NCBI GenBank assembly: GCA_914767715.1
Contig: OU612067.1
Coordinates: forward strand, 6,820,001-6,884,000
Source: Membranipora membranacea
Lineage: Eukaryota; Bryozoa; Gymnolaemata; Cheilostomatida; Membraniporidae
Direction: 5' to 3'
Length of the DNA: 64,000 nucleotides
Made by a program: the position numbers and the translations under genes. The notes beneath the pieces were generated by a model that was not told the DNA's origin, made no database searches, and saw nothing but the letters and a program-made list of their open reading frames with translations. Shown here one piece after another: positions 47,311-58,833 of the stretch. The first letter of the stretch is position 1; every line of letters begins with the position of its first letter.

Positions 47311-50300
47311 ATGAAGTCTCTAATGTTTCTGGCAATAATCATCATATCTAGAGGTATGATTATCTGATAGTTCTTCTTAGTTAGTTCATTTCTTCTCTAC
47401 CTCGAGAACTATAATCATCCATGGGTATTAGATTGACAATGATTGGTAGAACATCATGATTGGAAGCAAGACTGGTTTTAAAGTTAAACACCCTCATCTT
47501 TTTTGTTATGTAGAGGTTTGTGGATATCAGTTTCTGCTCACAAACACCACGATAGATATTGCACTAGGCAATAATCGCCAAGGCAAAATCGTAAGTCCCA
47601 GCTATCCAAGCGTTGACAATGGTGGAACAACGTTGTTCATCACTTTCATCAATCTCCCTGACATATTCTGGTTAAGAATGGAAGTAAAATTTGTCGATCT
47701 TGGCAGTTCATGTATGACGTTACCAGCCAAAGTCGGCCTGTCACATCCTTCTGGACCAGTCAAACTCTCTCAAGGCAACTGTAACAGCGGAGTGATGGTA
47801 TATGATAGTATGGTCAGAAAGGGAGGATCAGCGCATCTGGAAATGAGCACACCAGACCCACTCTCAGAAGTTCCAATCCCAGCTTTTGAAATATATTATC
47901 GAAGTAAGTCAATGTTGTATCACACATGATGAAAGGTTTATGAATGAATCCGTCTTAGCAAGGAGAAAGTGATAGTAGTCAGCAGCTAAGCAGTACACTC
48001 TAGTTCTGTTCCTTCATAAGTATTTCCTGACAGTTGTTTACCTATTCCCTCTGGTTTTACACAAAGATGCCTAAAGCTAAATTCTAGGACTTGGCCTCGT
48101 CAGCAGCAGCTGCTAAATTTTACTGTGGCTTTATGGCAAGATTATATATCCTTGGTCCTCTGAATTACCACGCTCTCTGAAAAAAATCAACAATAGCAAG
48201 CCTTCTTATGTCTGTGAAGGGGCACACTGACGTTTGTGTGGCTACCAAATTCTTTTTGGTTGTATTGTATCCTATCATATATAGTTTTCATTTTGCTCTG
48301 AAATACCTGAGAAAATAGTGCAATTTGTATTTATTTGAATGCTGCCTATATTTATGATTTTTGTTTCAGTACAAGATGGGGTTAAAGCCCTGACCAATTC
48401 TTCAACAGGTCAGGATTCAGGTGATGCTGGGCTTATCATCAGTCACAGAGACTTCGACTTTGGCCCTTCAACCTATGCAAGAGATACACATGACTTCCTT
48501 ATCTTAAACCTACCTGTAGCTTCAACAAGTATTCATATGGAATTCATCAAATTCAATATTGGGTTGAGTAAGGAAATGTGTAAAGAAGCTGAAGCACTGG
48601 CGGACCTGTTTAAAATCTACAGTGGAGGCGGTTCTCTTTATGAGTGTAGAGGAAGAGCAGATCCTCCGAGTAACAAGACATTCAGTATTGAACATACAAA
48701 CCTGATAATTCAGCTTACAGCTGCGAAGCACTCCTCCTTCAATGGATTTCTGATCTATTATAAAAGTAAGCACTCCGGTACATCACTCCGGTACATCGCA
48801 CTGTTGATTTTAGGAGGAACAAAAATACAAAAATACGCATCGCAGTGAGTTGAAATAGTAGTTGTGGATGCTGAAAACAGGTTATTGCTGCTCAATTCAG
48901 CTAACATAGTTGCATGGTGGTTGTTGGTGTATACAAAATGATTTCTGATCCTGGCTCATGAGCTAAAAATTCGTTCTTCTATTGGAAGCAAGATGGCCAA
49001 AATATGAGAGTTGCAATTTGCTTGCCAGTCATCGAAAGAGCAATATCAAACAAAATATTTTGGTTGAGCGTATACGGTATGAATTTCTAGATAATTGACA
49101 ATATTGTCTCGCAAAAGAACATAATGAACGCAACTTGCCCAGCAAACCGACACTATGGATCAAATTTAGAAGCACATACATTTACTGTTTAAAACTAGGC
49201 TCCTTGCTGAAAATATCATCACTCGTTTCACAAACCGATCAGAACATTAAATATAAAAAGTAAATGCGAGTTGATACTTTGTACTGGGCAACCAACCCAA
49301 ACTTGTGGCTATCAGGATCTCATTCTATTGAATTACATCGCCATTTAGGTCACTGACACATCCATTTTAATAAAAAAAAAATTCTCAACAACTCATTGAA
49401 CATTGACCTGATACTGTTTTTAATTTTTAGTTGAGAGCTGTAACAGTGCATTGCCGCAGGTAACAGACATAACACGTCATCATGGATCAAGCTCAATGTT
49501 CAAAATCACCTGTATGAATGACAGCAACTTTGTCCTCAGATGTGAAAACGGTATTTGGGCAGGCCATGGAGAAACCACATGCTCACAATCTCCAACTACC
49601 TCTACAGGTAATAGCCATTTTTAAAGTGGCTTATCACACCTACAGTACAGGCCTAAAAATAATTCATTTGTTTCAGTTAGGGTGTCCAGTCAAAAAAGAC
49701 TTTATTGGCCTACCTATCATGGTTCAAATCTACAATCAATGTTCTTGGTATCAATTTTCTGTGAGAATTATTTGCGAAAATAAAACAACATCTGACATTT
49801 CCATGATGAAATTACAATACTGACATATACACTGTTATATATATTTTAATAATCACTTATTATTACCACAGATATTTCTTATTATTTCTTAGCAATACCA
49901 ACAATAAGAATCGGGACAAGTAAGACTACTGCTAGGAATAATGCTGGTATTACAGCACACTCAACAAGATCCACGTCCCTGTCGATCACTCATAGCTCAA
50001 TTACTACAACCAGAGACATACAACAGCAATCAAGTCAACCAAGTTTTACAAAGAGACAGGATGATTCTGAAATCCCAGACGCCAAGTCCTCCACAGGACA
50101 GTCCAGGTTATTCCAGTGGAGGTCTATATACACAATAGCTGTTGGAGCTGGAGGTGGCGGGCTAGTTCTGCTAATTATCATCATAGTACTTGCAACAATC
50201 ACATGTCGTAGTCACCCTCAAAAGTAAGTTTATGAATTGTATGATTACTTCGTAATAAGATAAAACAATTTTTTTAAAGAAAGATTAACAGTTATTGCAC

Positions 50301-51791
50301 TAATACGAGTGAGCATGAGGGGAGGGGACGTTGATAGCAAACCACCACAGCATGCTCATATACAAAAGGTCCGAGTAAACTACGGAATTTGTTGCAATGT
50401 AAGCAAAAAGTTTTTAAATTTTCTTAACAGATCAAGAACCAGAGACAATAATAGTGTCAATGATCAGAGAGAGGGTCAAGAAAACCTATACCATACCTTG
50501 CAGGAAAACTCACAAGTCATCAATGATCATCAATCAAACACAAATATCGGTAAGCTACTATGTTGTATTCTTAGAAAGCCATAACTCCCTACCCCCCCCC
50601 CCCTCCCTACAGTCTGATTTCTGTTGTGGCATTCATCTCTGATCTCATGAAAATAAGCTGTGTGACATGAATTATACAACACTGGTGCGCGTATTATGTT
50701 GATTATCATTATTCTTCTGCCATAATATGTATAAATATCAACTATGGAGGGTGAGTCTGAAGGCAATATCTTAGCTTATAGATATGGCGTTTCCTCCCAG
50801 TAACAATAGGGTGTCAAATTGATATTCATGGTTCAACTTTTTGCACTCTTAATTACAAAGTACAATTTGAAAAAGTACAATCACAGTCTGTAAAGTTGTT
50901 AAAATCAATGATGTGTTACCAGAAATGCTTTTGCTCCAGAAATTCAGATACGCATGGATAATGAGTCGGATGGATATGCTATGGTTGATATGACAAGACA
51001 AACAATGCCAGGGGCAACTACTGACGAGGAAAATACAGAGACTACCAACGGCTCAACTGATCCATATGAAGTGGGACCATACTCGTCTGTGAATCTTATT
51101 CCGGGAAATTCAGAAACAGGGGCAGAGAGCAACACCCAGAATGCATCAGGCCAAAAGATAAACGGAGCTAGCGACCCGGCATATTGTATGAATGAAAATA
51201 ACCATAATACAGAGGAAACCTATGCAAACCAGGCTTCTATTAGAGAAGAGTGAGTCCAGTCTTATCAGTCGAGTGTACATGGCAATCAGCTGTCATGACT
51301 AGCTCAGATGTACACATTAGCCAGTCTTGAAAAGCTTCGTTCGTTCGGTGAACAAAGCTTGTCAAGACATGCTAATGTACACAGTGCAGTTCACTTAATT
51401 CAAACCTCTGTGGACCACAAATATTTGTCCTAATTAAGCAGAGTCTGGAATAAGTGCAAAAAAAAATGTATTTAGGTCTGGCTGAAGGGACTTATTTTCC
51501 TTGTCCGAATTAACAGGAGTCTGAATTTACCAGCTTACACTGTAGTTATCGTTCAAGCTAAGCAGCGTTGATGAAGTAGATCTTAATTGATATTTCAATC
51601 ACGTCCCCTGATGTCAATTATGAGGTGACACTATCTGGCATTTCTGTTACAGAGCCACTGAGAGACAAAGAAATACAGGAGATATATATGCCAGCATACT
51701 CGCTGCAACGAAGAAAAAGACATCACAGACTGAGCCATCTTCAGCCTCTGCAGCTGTAGTTGAGATGGTCGAAAATAATTTTTATAGCTAA
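47311..51791 (+). CDS. Gene 7': complete type C receptor, 641 aa
   Basis: Exons 47311-47353 (signal, MKSLMFLAIIIISRG), 47514-47903 (CUB-like 1), 48370-48765 (CUB-like 2), 49431-49607 (sushi-like), 49872-50223 (stalk and transmembrane), 50431-50549 (LYHTL), 50940-51249 (YAMVDM, PYSSVN, TYANQASI) and 51653-51791 (DIYASILA, ending NNFYS, TAA). The total is 1926 nt, open, with consistent phases. The ectodomain is distant from types A/B, but the tail has the same motif order as type A (DGYAMVDM, PYS[TS]VN, YANQA[TS]I, [LI]Y[GA]SILA), so A and C tails share ancestry. The signal peptide is short; a longer start was looked for and not found. The last intron carries a nested insertion (51309-51383 within about 51300-51570). 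Confidence 0.88.
51309..51383. repeat. Micro-palindrome, TAGCC family, in gene 7' last intron
   Basis: The fold-back TTAGCCAGTCTTG..CAAGACATGCTA has flanking direct repeats ATGTACACA (51308-51316 and about 51375-51383). It is absent from gene 7. It sits at the left end of a larger right-copy-specific insertion reaching about 51570. Confidence 0.75.
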
Positions 51792-52149
51792 TAACTTATA
51801 AAAATTTCACAACCATGATAAACGCTGGTTGACTGCTGATGATGGACAGTTCAGAAAAACTGACATTCAAACAAAGATTTTGGTGTTTTGTTAAGAAAAA
51901 ATTCTGACCGGCGCCAAGCTATACTGACATCAAAATGAACTTTTTTATAAAAATATTCTTACAAGATGTTTAATTTTTATGCCTGAAGTTATCAAACCGC
52001 TTTTCATGGAAATATTTAGCAGTTCAGTATCCCATAATGCAATTTTCTGGATTTCTTAGAGCTGAATAATAATACCCTTATGCCTACAGACATCCCTTGG
52101 AATGACTGGGTTAGTTTTTTCAAATTTTTTTTTTCCTATGCACTACTTC

Positions 52150-52425
52150 TTATTTGACCGCCCTATTTAACGGGCCCCCATAAGCTCAGGTGGCTTTTGT
52201 TGGGTAGTACCCTATACCCTATCCAAGAGGCAAAGGGGGATCTTTATACTGCATGCAAGCACACAGTAGACCTGCTGTATTTATGGTCCTGATCTGAACA
52301 GACCTGGCTAAGATGAATGGCTTGCCAGTGCCAAATCAGAAATGACAGCCGGCGCCAGGAATCGAACCTGGATCATTAGATCACAAGTTCATACCCTTAA
52401 CCATCAGACCTTTAGCGCACATTTT
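52150..52425 (-). repeat. tRNA-derived SINE
   Basis: On the minus strand an A-box-like TGATGGTTAAGGGTATGA is followed by a B box GGTTCGATTCC within a paired T-stem (CCAGG/CCTGG). The acceptor stem does not close, so it is not a functional tRNA. The body extends leftward; its outer edge is approximate. Confidence 0.6.
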
Positions 52426-52927
52426 TTACCGATAGATAAGAATAAAATGCCAACTTTTGTCACTCAGCCTTCATATTAGGACAGACTTTATCTCAAAACT
52501 TTTTTCATATGCTGCATATATATTTCACAACTTCAGTATAGGAGTGAGTCAATGAATCGGGAAGTTACAACAAATATAATCTGTCAGTAATGATACAAGG
52601 TTATATCTCCTGTAGAACCTATATCTATTGTGTATAGTTTGTTTTCAGACTTTCATTCACGATCAATTTTATTTGCTCAGCTTTGTTTGAATAAAAAACC
52701 TATCAAAAGCTGTTGAGCAGCAGGTATTGACTTCTTATTAAACTGAATCAGACATGGTATATAGCCCACTTCCTGAATAACAAGCCTATTAATACATGAG
52801 ATAACTGAGTCTTAAAAATCTCATATCGTACGGCCGCTTCACACCCCAGGCAGCCAACATAGGCTGTGGTGTGGACAGTATGACGCAGATAGAAATTGTA
52901 CCAGGATACTCAAGTTATGAGTATGAC

Positions 52928-52948
52928 CAAGGAGTTAAAGACTCCTTG
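52928..52948. repeat. Ultrashort palindromic insertion, CAAGGAGTT family
   Basis: A 21-nt palindrome CAAGGAGT..ACTCCTTG flanked by 7-bp repeats GTATGAC (52921-52927, 52949-52955). Sister of 13576-13602. Confidence 0.75.
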
Positions 52949-53544
52949 GTATGACAGAGTGAATACATATGTTGCCTATAAATACCAACAACACTTCATC
53001 TTCGTATTCACCATTTCTAAATTACTTCCAATGAACACTATGATACTTCGAGAGAGGATATGGACATGACAGATTACATTTTTCACATCTTATTAAAACC
53101 TCCCAAATTTGATGATCTGTTGAATGATGTGTGCTTTAGCTTCTCGTTTTAGTGACAAACTTTATATTATATTCAGGCCTGTCCCTAAGATCAGGTCAGG
53201 CTGGACAAAATTATTTTTTTGTGTGACCCGAATGAATAAAAATCATTGGGAGTTGCCCGCCTTTTGGGCTTCATATGGCTGCGATTATTGGCAGAAATAT
53301 AATGTTTGAATGCTAACATACATAGGCACTGTATCCTGTTATGTGAAGCAGTGATAATTTGTAGACTGCTGGTGTGAAAGGAACGAGGGTAGTTCAGCAA
53401 TAGCCAATGCAATGTTAGAGCGCATTGTTTAAAGCAGATCTAGTACACTTGGGAAAATGAATAATTCAAAACTAGAATTTTGTAACAATATTGAAAACCT
53501 TTATTTGTCACTCAACACAAAGCTGCTGATGGAACGTAGTCAGC

Positions 53545-56500
53545 ATGAATATCCTAGATACCATTGGTCTTATAGTCACAGCTCTTTGCTTGGCTCTTTC
53601 ATCACATAAAGTAGCTGGTAAGTAGATTAACAGCGTATACATCTGGCAATCAACCTATCAACCTAGTTTCAGATTATTTTATTGAGGTTGTTTTACGAAG
53701 CACTTTCGGAGATGAATCTGAAGACTGCTCCACATGTCTGCTAAGTCTTCGAAAACCTGCCCTATATGTAGGTCTCATATCCCCTTCTCTGTCACCAGCA
53801 TGTTGAAGGGAAAAAATGATTTTCCTTTCCCATAAGTAATAAATGTGAAGCACTGTTAAACTGTGTTTTAATCCTATCACAGAGCTTTGGCAATATAACC
53901 AGTAGAGTGACACAGAACATGAGGTGACAATGTTGAGATTGAAGCCTCATTTTCTCTTTGAGCTATACATAATTCAAAGGGCACACTTCCCAAAGGGGTG
54001 GCAGTAGTAGGCAATACGAATCAGCACAGATGCTTGTTTAAAACTAACAACTAAGGTCGAATCACCAGGAGACATGCATTGAAGATTGTAGTGATTTTAT
54101 ACAGGAGACTGTGGGGAATTACCTGTCATCGCTAATGGAGCTCATGAGGACAACCCCTCATATAGCCTTGGTTCTGAGGTCAGATACAGCTGTGAGATAG
54201 GGTTTGAATTCCCCTCCCTCAATTCTGTGGAGACAGATATAGTATGTGGTGATGGAGACACGTGGTCCACAATTAATGATTGCGAAGGTAAAAGATATCT
54301 ATGATGAAAACACACTTATCTATGGACTGCTAAAACCATTTTTAAATTCCCATACCTAAGTTGTTATACGTCTGGTGTAGCCTTGTTCACGCGTCCACGG
54401 GTTTTTGCCGCGTGAACAAGGCTACGTCTGGTGTAAGTATAGCCTGTCTTGACTAGCTTTGTTTGGTGGGGAGGGGGGACAAGGCTTGTAAAGACAGGCT
54501 AGTGTAAGTAGTGAGTCAAGCTACTCGTATTTAGTTCGGACCCCATTACTCAATGTCTATTCAGAGGCTGCATTGTTCTGGAAGAAGCTGAAACTGTCCC
54601 AGGTATGACAGCAGTTAATGACACTGAATAAAGGGAGTTTTTTTATGATCATTTTAGCTGCTTGTTTTCTTCATGTTTACAGCCGTTACCTGCCCATCTC
54701 TACCTGGGGAGGCTGAATTGACCACAGCAGAAGTCACATATGGTACTGAGGTGACTATGTCATGCTCAGATCCTGCTAATAAGAGAATACCTGGAGTCCC
54801 TGTTGGGGACTCCCTCACTCTGACATGTGAGGCTAACAGAACATGGTCTAACTGGAATGAGAATATCACAGAGGCCTGTGTAGGTCAGTTATAAGTATAT
54901 AAAAATTTTCCAAGATAATAACTTTACTTTAAATTGCGCATATTCTCAACATATGTGTTGCTGACCTGAGATTTCTGGTATTCAGAATCTTCCCTCAAGC
55001 CGTAAATTATAATGGTAACTTGTTGTTCAAGCACTCAGTCAGTTTTCCTACCGTGATTTAACAGTCTTGACAAATATCAGTTGTCACAACACAACACACA
55101 TAATTTCCAATAATTGATGAATTATTGATAAATTTGATAATGCAACTCAAAGCTGACCATAGTATAGTTTTGTAGAGATAGCATGCCAATATCCCATGGA
55201 GAATTCTGTTGGAGATTTGACAGATAACCCGCTGTCAGTAGGTAGAAATGACGTAGTTTCATTCACCTGTGACGTCCCGTACTATTATGCGGGTGGGGAC
55301 CTGTCAAAACTTTTCTTGTGTAATTCTGATGGATTATGGGAGGAGGATACTACATCTCGTACAGACATACAATGCATTGGTAAGACTAGAGGCTATTATT
55401 TAAAACTAAAGTCAACTACTGTATAAGTGTATATGACTAACTACTCACAATTATCTCTGTACTCTCTTACATTGCCTCTGAAATATGAAGAGTTATCCCC
55501 TTTTCTGCATGTGGGCACAACTCCGGTATAAATATCAAGACACGCACAGGTTGTACTCTTGAAAGAAAACCTGCGCCACCATGTAATAACATGTATCAAA
55601 CTTGCATACCCACCTGAAATACCAAACAACCACAATACAAGCTGACATGATAGTAGTAAAACCATACATAATAACAGACATAGCATAGAGTACCAAAACC
55701 AAGTTAAGAGATAATTTTTCCTTTGTGAAATCTGCTTTTAGCTGATGAGTGCCCCTCTCTGAGGGATATTTTCTCCATTAGTCACGTCTCTTTGGACCCG
55801 CCCACACAATTCACTGGTGATGAGATTGTAGTAAGCTGTATACCTGGTTATAACTGGAATGATACAAGTACAGAGAAGAGTGCTACATGCTACGATAATC
55901 AGACATGGTCACTCGGACTCTATGACTGTGAACGTAAGTGATAATATACATGTTCCTTCAACGCAATGCTTAAATGACAGATTCCTGGAATGTGTTACTG
56001 CATATTGCGTTAAAAATAGCTGTATTTGTATTTGAACTCATCAAGTTTTATCTTGATAGAATAAAGTCTTATATATGTGCTGTATCTGAGCTCATCAATT
56101 ACCCAGCATGACATCTCAATATTATCTTGATATATTATATAGCCTACAGTATACATTCTAGCTGATCCTTTCCCCTACATGGTTATTTCTAGGATATAAA
56201 TTCATGCAGCCTTCATTACACCATTATTTTCTTTATTCTTTAGTTGTGATTTCATAATATAAGTTATAAGGCTGTAGTCATCAGAACTAAGATGTTCATT
56301 TTTTTTCTGTCGGTCGGAGGAGGTGGCACAATAGGGCAATGGCAAATTACACCCAGGATAATCACCAAATATACATTACAGCTAGGTTGTGTCCAGAAGT
56401 ATTTGAGCTGACATATGGTAATGCCAGCTCTACAGATAACTGGTATCCCAGCTGGGTTAACTTCACCTGTATAGAAGGTTACTGGTTCCCTGATGGAGAC

Positions 56501-58048
56501 ACATTCAGAATGTCTCAGTGCAATGAGCATGGAAAGTGGTCCGAGATCATTCCTCAATGTACAAGTAAGTGAAGTGAACTCAAAGTTTCTCCAGCTGACT
56601 CGTACCTCTGCGTAATCATTCGTCAAAACTGAGAGGAGATGTTGTAAGATTGTAAATGCCTACTGGCAGCAAACATTTCACGTACACTGGCATAAACAAA
56701 AATATTATTTAGATATTTGCATTGATACAAGGAGTAATGATAAGTGCTCATCCTGCTTAAAAAACACAAAAACAGCGCACACCACTAATTCACAGTGTGG
56801 ATGAACCTGATTACAATCCAAAATTGAATATAAGTATCATCATTATTTCTGACAGATGATTCTCTGGTCATCGAGACTAAATTTGAGACGGAGGAGTTTG
56901 CAGCAGATAACGCTGACAGGTATACTTATATAGCAGCAGGTATCGGCAGCACTGTCATCATACTGGTTATTGTGTCTGATATCTTCACATTCCCTCGTCA
57001 GATCAGCTTCCTCAAGGTAAGATTTGTCTCTTATCAGCCTGGCCTTAGATGAAGGTGTCTCAGCTTAGCTTAAGAGGTAGGTGGCCCAGCTTAGCATCAG
57101 AGGTAAGTGTCTAGGTCTAGCATTATAGATGGACGACTCAGACTAGTTCTAGAGGTGAGTGTGTTAGCTTGGCCTATAGAGGTATACTCCTCAAAGGATA
57201 AGAGTCCTCGGTTTGAAACTATTGCCTATTGACCTTTAGGTAGTTCAGTTATTGTTAGTAGAATCATGGGTTGTCGAGTCGAAGAAGTGCTCCAACAGCC
57301 CAATCTACTTGTTAACTGAGAGTAATTTGTTACAGTTTCCTACCAAATGATGGCATTATTGAATAGACAAATATCTGAATCAATGACAAATGGCTTAAAA
57401 GCTGGATGGGTTGCTCAAAAGTTGTTGAACTCGAAAGTATACAACTCAAATATATGCGCATCTAATTTACAGAGAAATTTACGCAGCAAATGCAAGTGTC
57501 TACAAGATGCTGAGGAAATAGAGGAAGAAGAGTTGAAATCACTGGATGGTGATGAAGTTATGAAGTCGTCAACTGTGAGCGTTAAAGGTTTGTAGTCATC
57601 ATTTATTTAGTTATCACATAAATTATTCTAGCAAAAGCGTATATATTTCTTAGAGAAGAAATTTAATTTCTCTGCCAGACGATAACGATGACGCTGTATC
57701 TAGGTATAAGTTATGAACTAGGTTCAACAATATAGGGCAACATACCCCTACTGTATTGATGTATGCCGCCTGTTTTCATTCATTTGTATTCTGGGATCAT
57801 TTAATATTAATATAGACCAAAATAACGGCTTTATCGAAAATGCCCCTACCTACGTTGTTTTTATTACTTTTGGTAGTAACATGTAATCTAGATTGAGAGA
57901 TTTATTAGGAGAGGCTACATGGACACATTGTTGTTTTACAGCTCGGGGGACAGGAAGGATAACTCCAGCCCCTGTTCCTGACAGCATCATGTACGATGAT
58001 GAGAAGGGGAATCAGACCCCAAAACATGCTGCCGTCCAAGATATCTAG
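53545..58048 (+). CDS. Gene 8: five-sushi type I membrane protein, 511 aa
   Basis: Exons 53545-53617 (signal, MNILDTIGLIVTALCLALSS), 54105-54287, 54683-54883, 55176-55379, 55742-55933 and 56382-56564 (five sushi/CCP modules of 61-68 codons, each with four Cys and a Trp near the last Cys), 56856-56996 or -57016 (transmembrane, YTYIAAGIGSTVIILVIVS), 57336-57587 (acidic tail, EEIEEEELKSLDGDE) and 57942-58048 (PDSIMYDDE, TAG). All sushi exons are phase 1-1. The membrane exon has two donors: the weak GTCAGA at 56997 keeps the tail in frame, while the strong GTAAGA at 57017 leads to an early stop (FPTK). The gene lacks CUB modules and is diverged from the array receptors, although it lies beside them. 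It could be a complement-regulator-like or adhesion protein; function is unknown. Confidence 0.82.
54378..54424. repeat. Micro-palindrome, TAGCC family (CACGCG subtype)
   Basis: TAGCCTTGTTCACGCG..CGCGTGAACAAGGCTA, 47 nt, flanked by CGTCTGGTG (54369-54377, 54425-54433). Confidence 0.88.
54440..54501. repeat. Micro-palindrome, TAGCC family
   Basis: TAGCCTGTCTTGACTAGCTT..AAGACAGGCTA, 62 nt, flanked by GTGTAAGTA (54431-54439, 54502-54510). It lies 15 bp from the previous element. Confidence 0.88.
57030..57190. repeat. Degenerate tandem repeat of about 40 bp
   Basis: Units share CAGCTTAGC..AGAGGTAAGTGT in the gene 8 intron just after the membrane exon; each unit carries a splice-donor-like GAGGTRAGT. 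Confidence 0.55.
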
Positions 58049-58833
58049 TCAAGAGCATTCAAATACATAACATTGTAGGCATTATGTATATATATATACA
58101 TATATATATACACATATATCAGTCCGGTATCAATAGCTCCATATCAGCAGATTGTGGACTCACAAATAAATGAATGAGGTATGAAAAAGGAATTGAGTTC
58201 AACATAAGACTGAACCAGATTAGATACTATCTGAAGAGGCCAGATTATGGCGGTAAAGATCAGTATTCATATTTATTCCTTATGTTCGCCTTGTTCTTAC
58301 TAAAATTGTATGTTTCTTCTTTTTCTCACTGCGGTGCATGTTGATTACACTAACATGTCACATTATTTAGTTCAAACCATACTATGACTATGATATCTAT
58401 ATTGTGATTCTACAAATATTACAGCTTTCTCTGTCGATGCAAGATAACTTCCACATCTATTTAGCAGAGTGAGAAAAGAATACAAATGATCGGATTTTGT
58501 TAATCTAACATTGTTGTAACAATTATATAAAAAATGATACAGCTTTCAGGCAATTTGAAGTACACATTTCGCTGTCCATACAATGCATGTAAGTTTAAAC
58601 AGTCTCTGATACGAGACCTAAAAAAACGTTTTCCCCAAGGAGTGGAGGATTTCTAACGATTTTCAGAGATAATACTGACTACCAAGGCCTGGAAATTCAG
58701 TTAGAGTGAAGGCGGTAAGTGTAGCTGTTGTCGTTTTCACCGACATTGTTTGTTTACTAACAGCTTCCCATAACGACCAGCACACAACCAGAATGAGTAC
58801 ACTCTGAATGTTCAGTGTTTGTCGAGGGTGGTG
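58049..58833. other. Convergent 3' ends of gene 8 and NTMT1
   Basis: An AT dinucleotide tract at about 58087-58117 and the two 3' UTRs. No gene is seen. Confidence 0.6.

Larger units (their letters stand above)
40229..51999. repeat. Segmental duplication, right copy (genes 5'-6'-7')
   Basis: Homologous to 27590-40110. Exon boundaries and lengths are the same except a 24-nt longer stalk repeat in 6', a 6-nt shorter CUB 2 in 7' and a 3-nt longer tail exon in 7'. Confidence 0.9.
51792..53544. other. Right border of the receptor array
   Basis: Duplication homology ends at about 51999. Beyond it lie a tRNA-derived SINE (52150-52425) and a micro-palindrome (52928-52948). I see no coding exon. The stretch separates the array from the single-copy genes. 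Confidence 0.6.

Noticed and set aside
52349-52412. Functional tRNA gene on the minus strand
   Set aside because: T-stem and both boxes are present but the acceptor stem does not pair; better explained as a SINE head.
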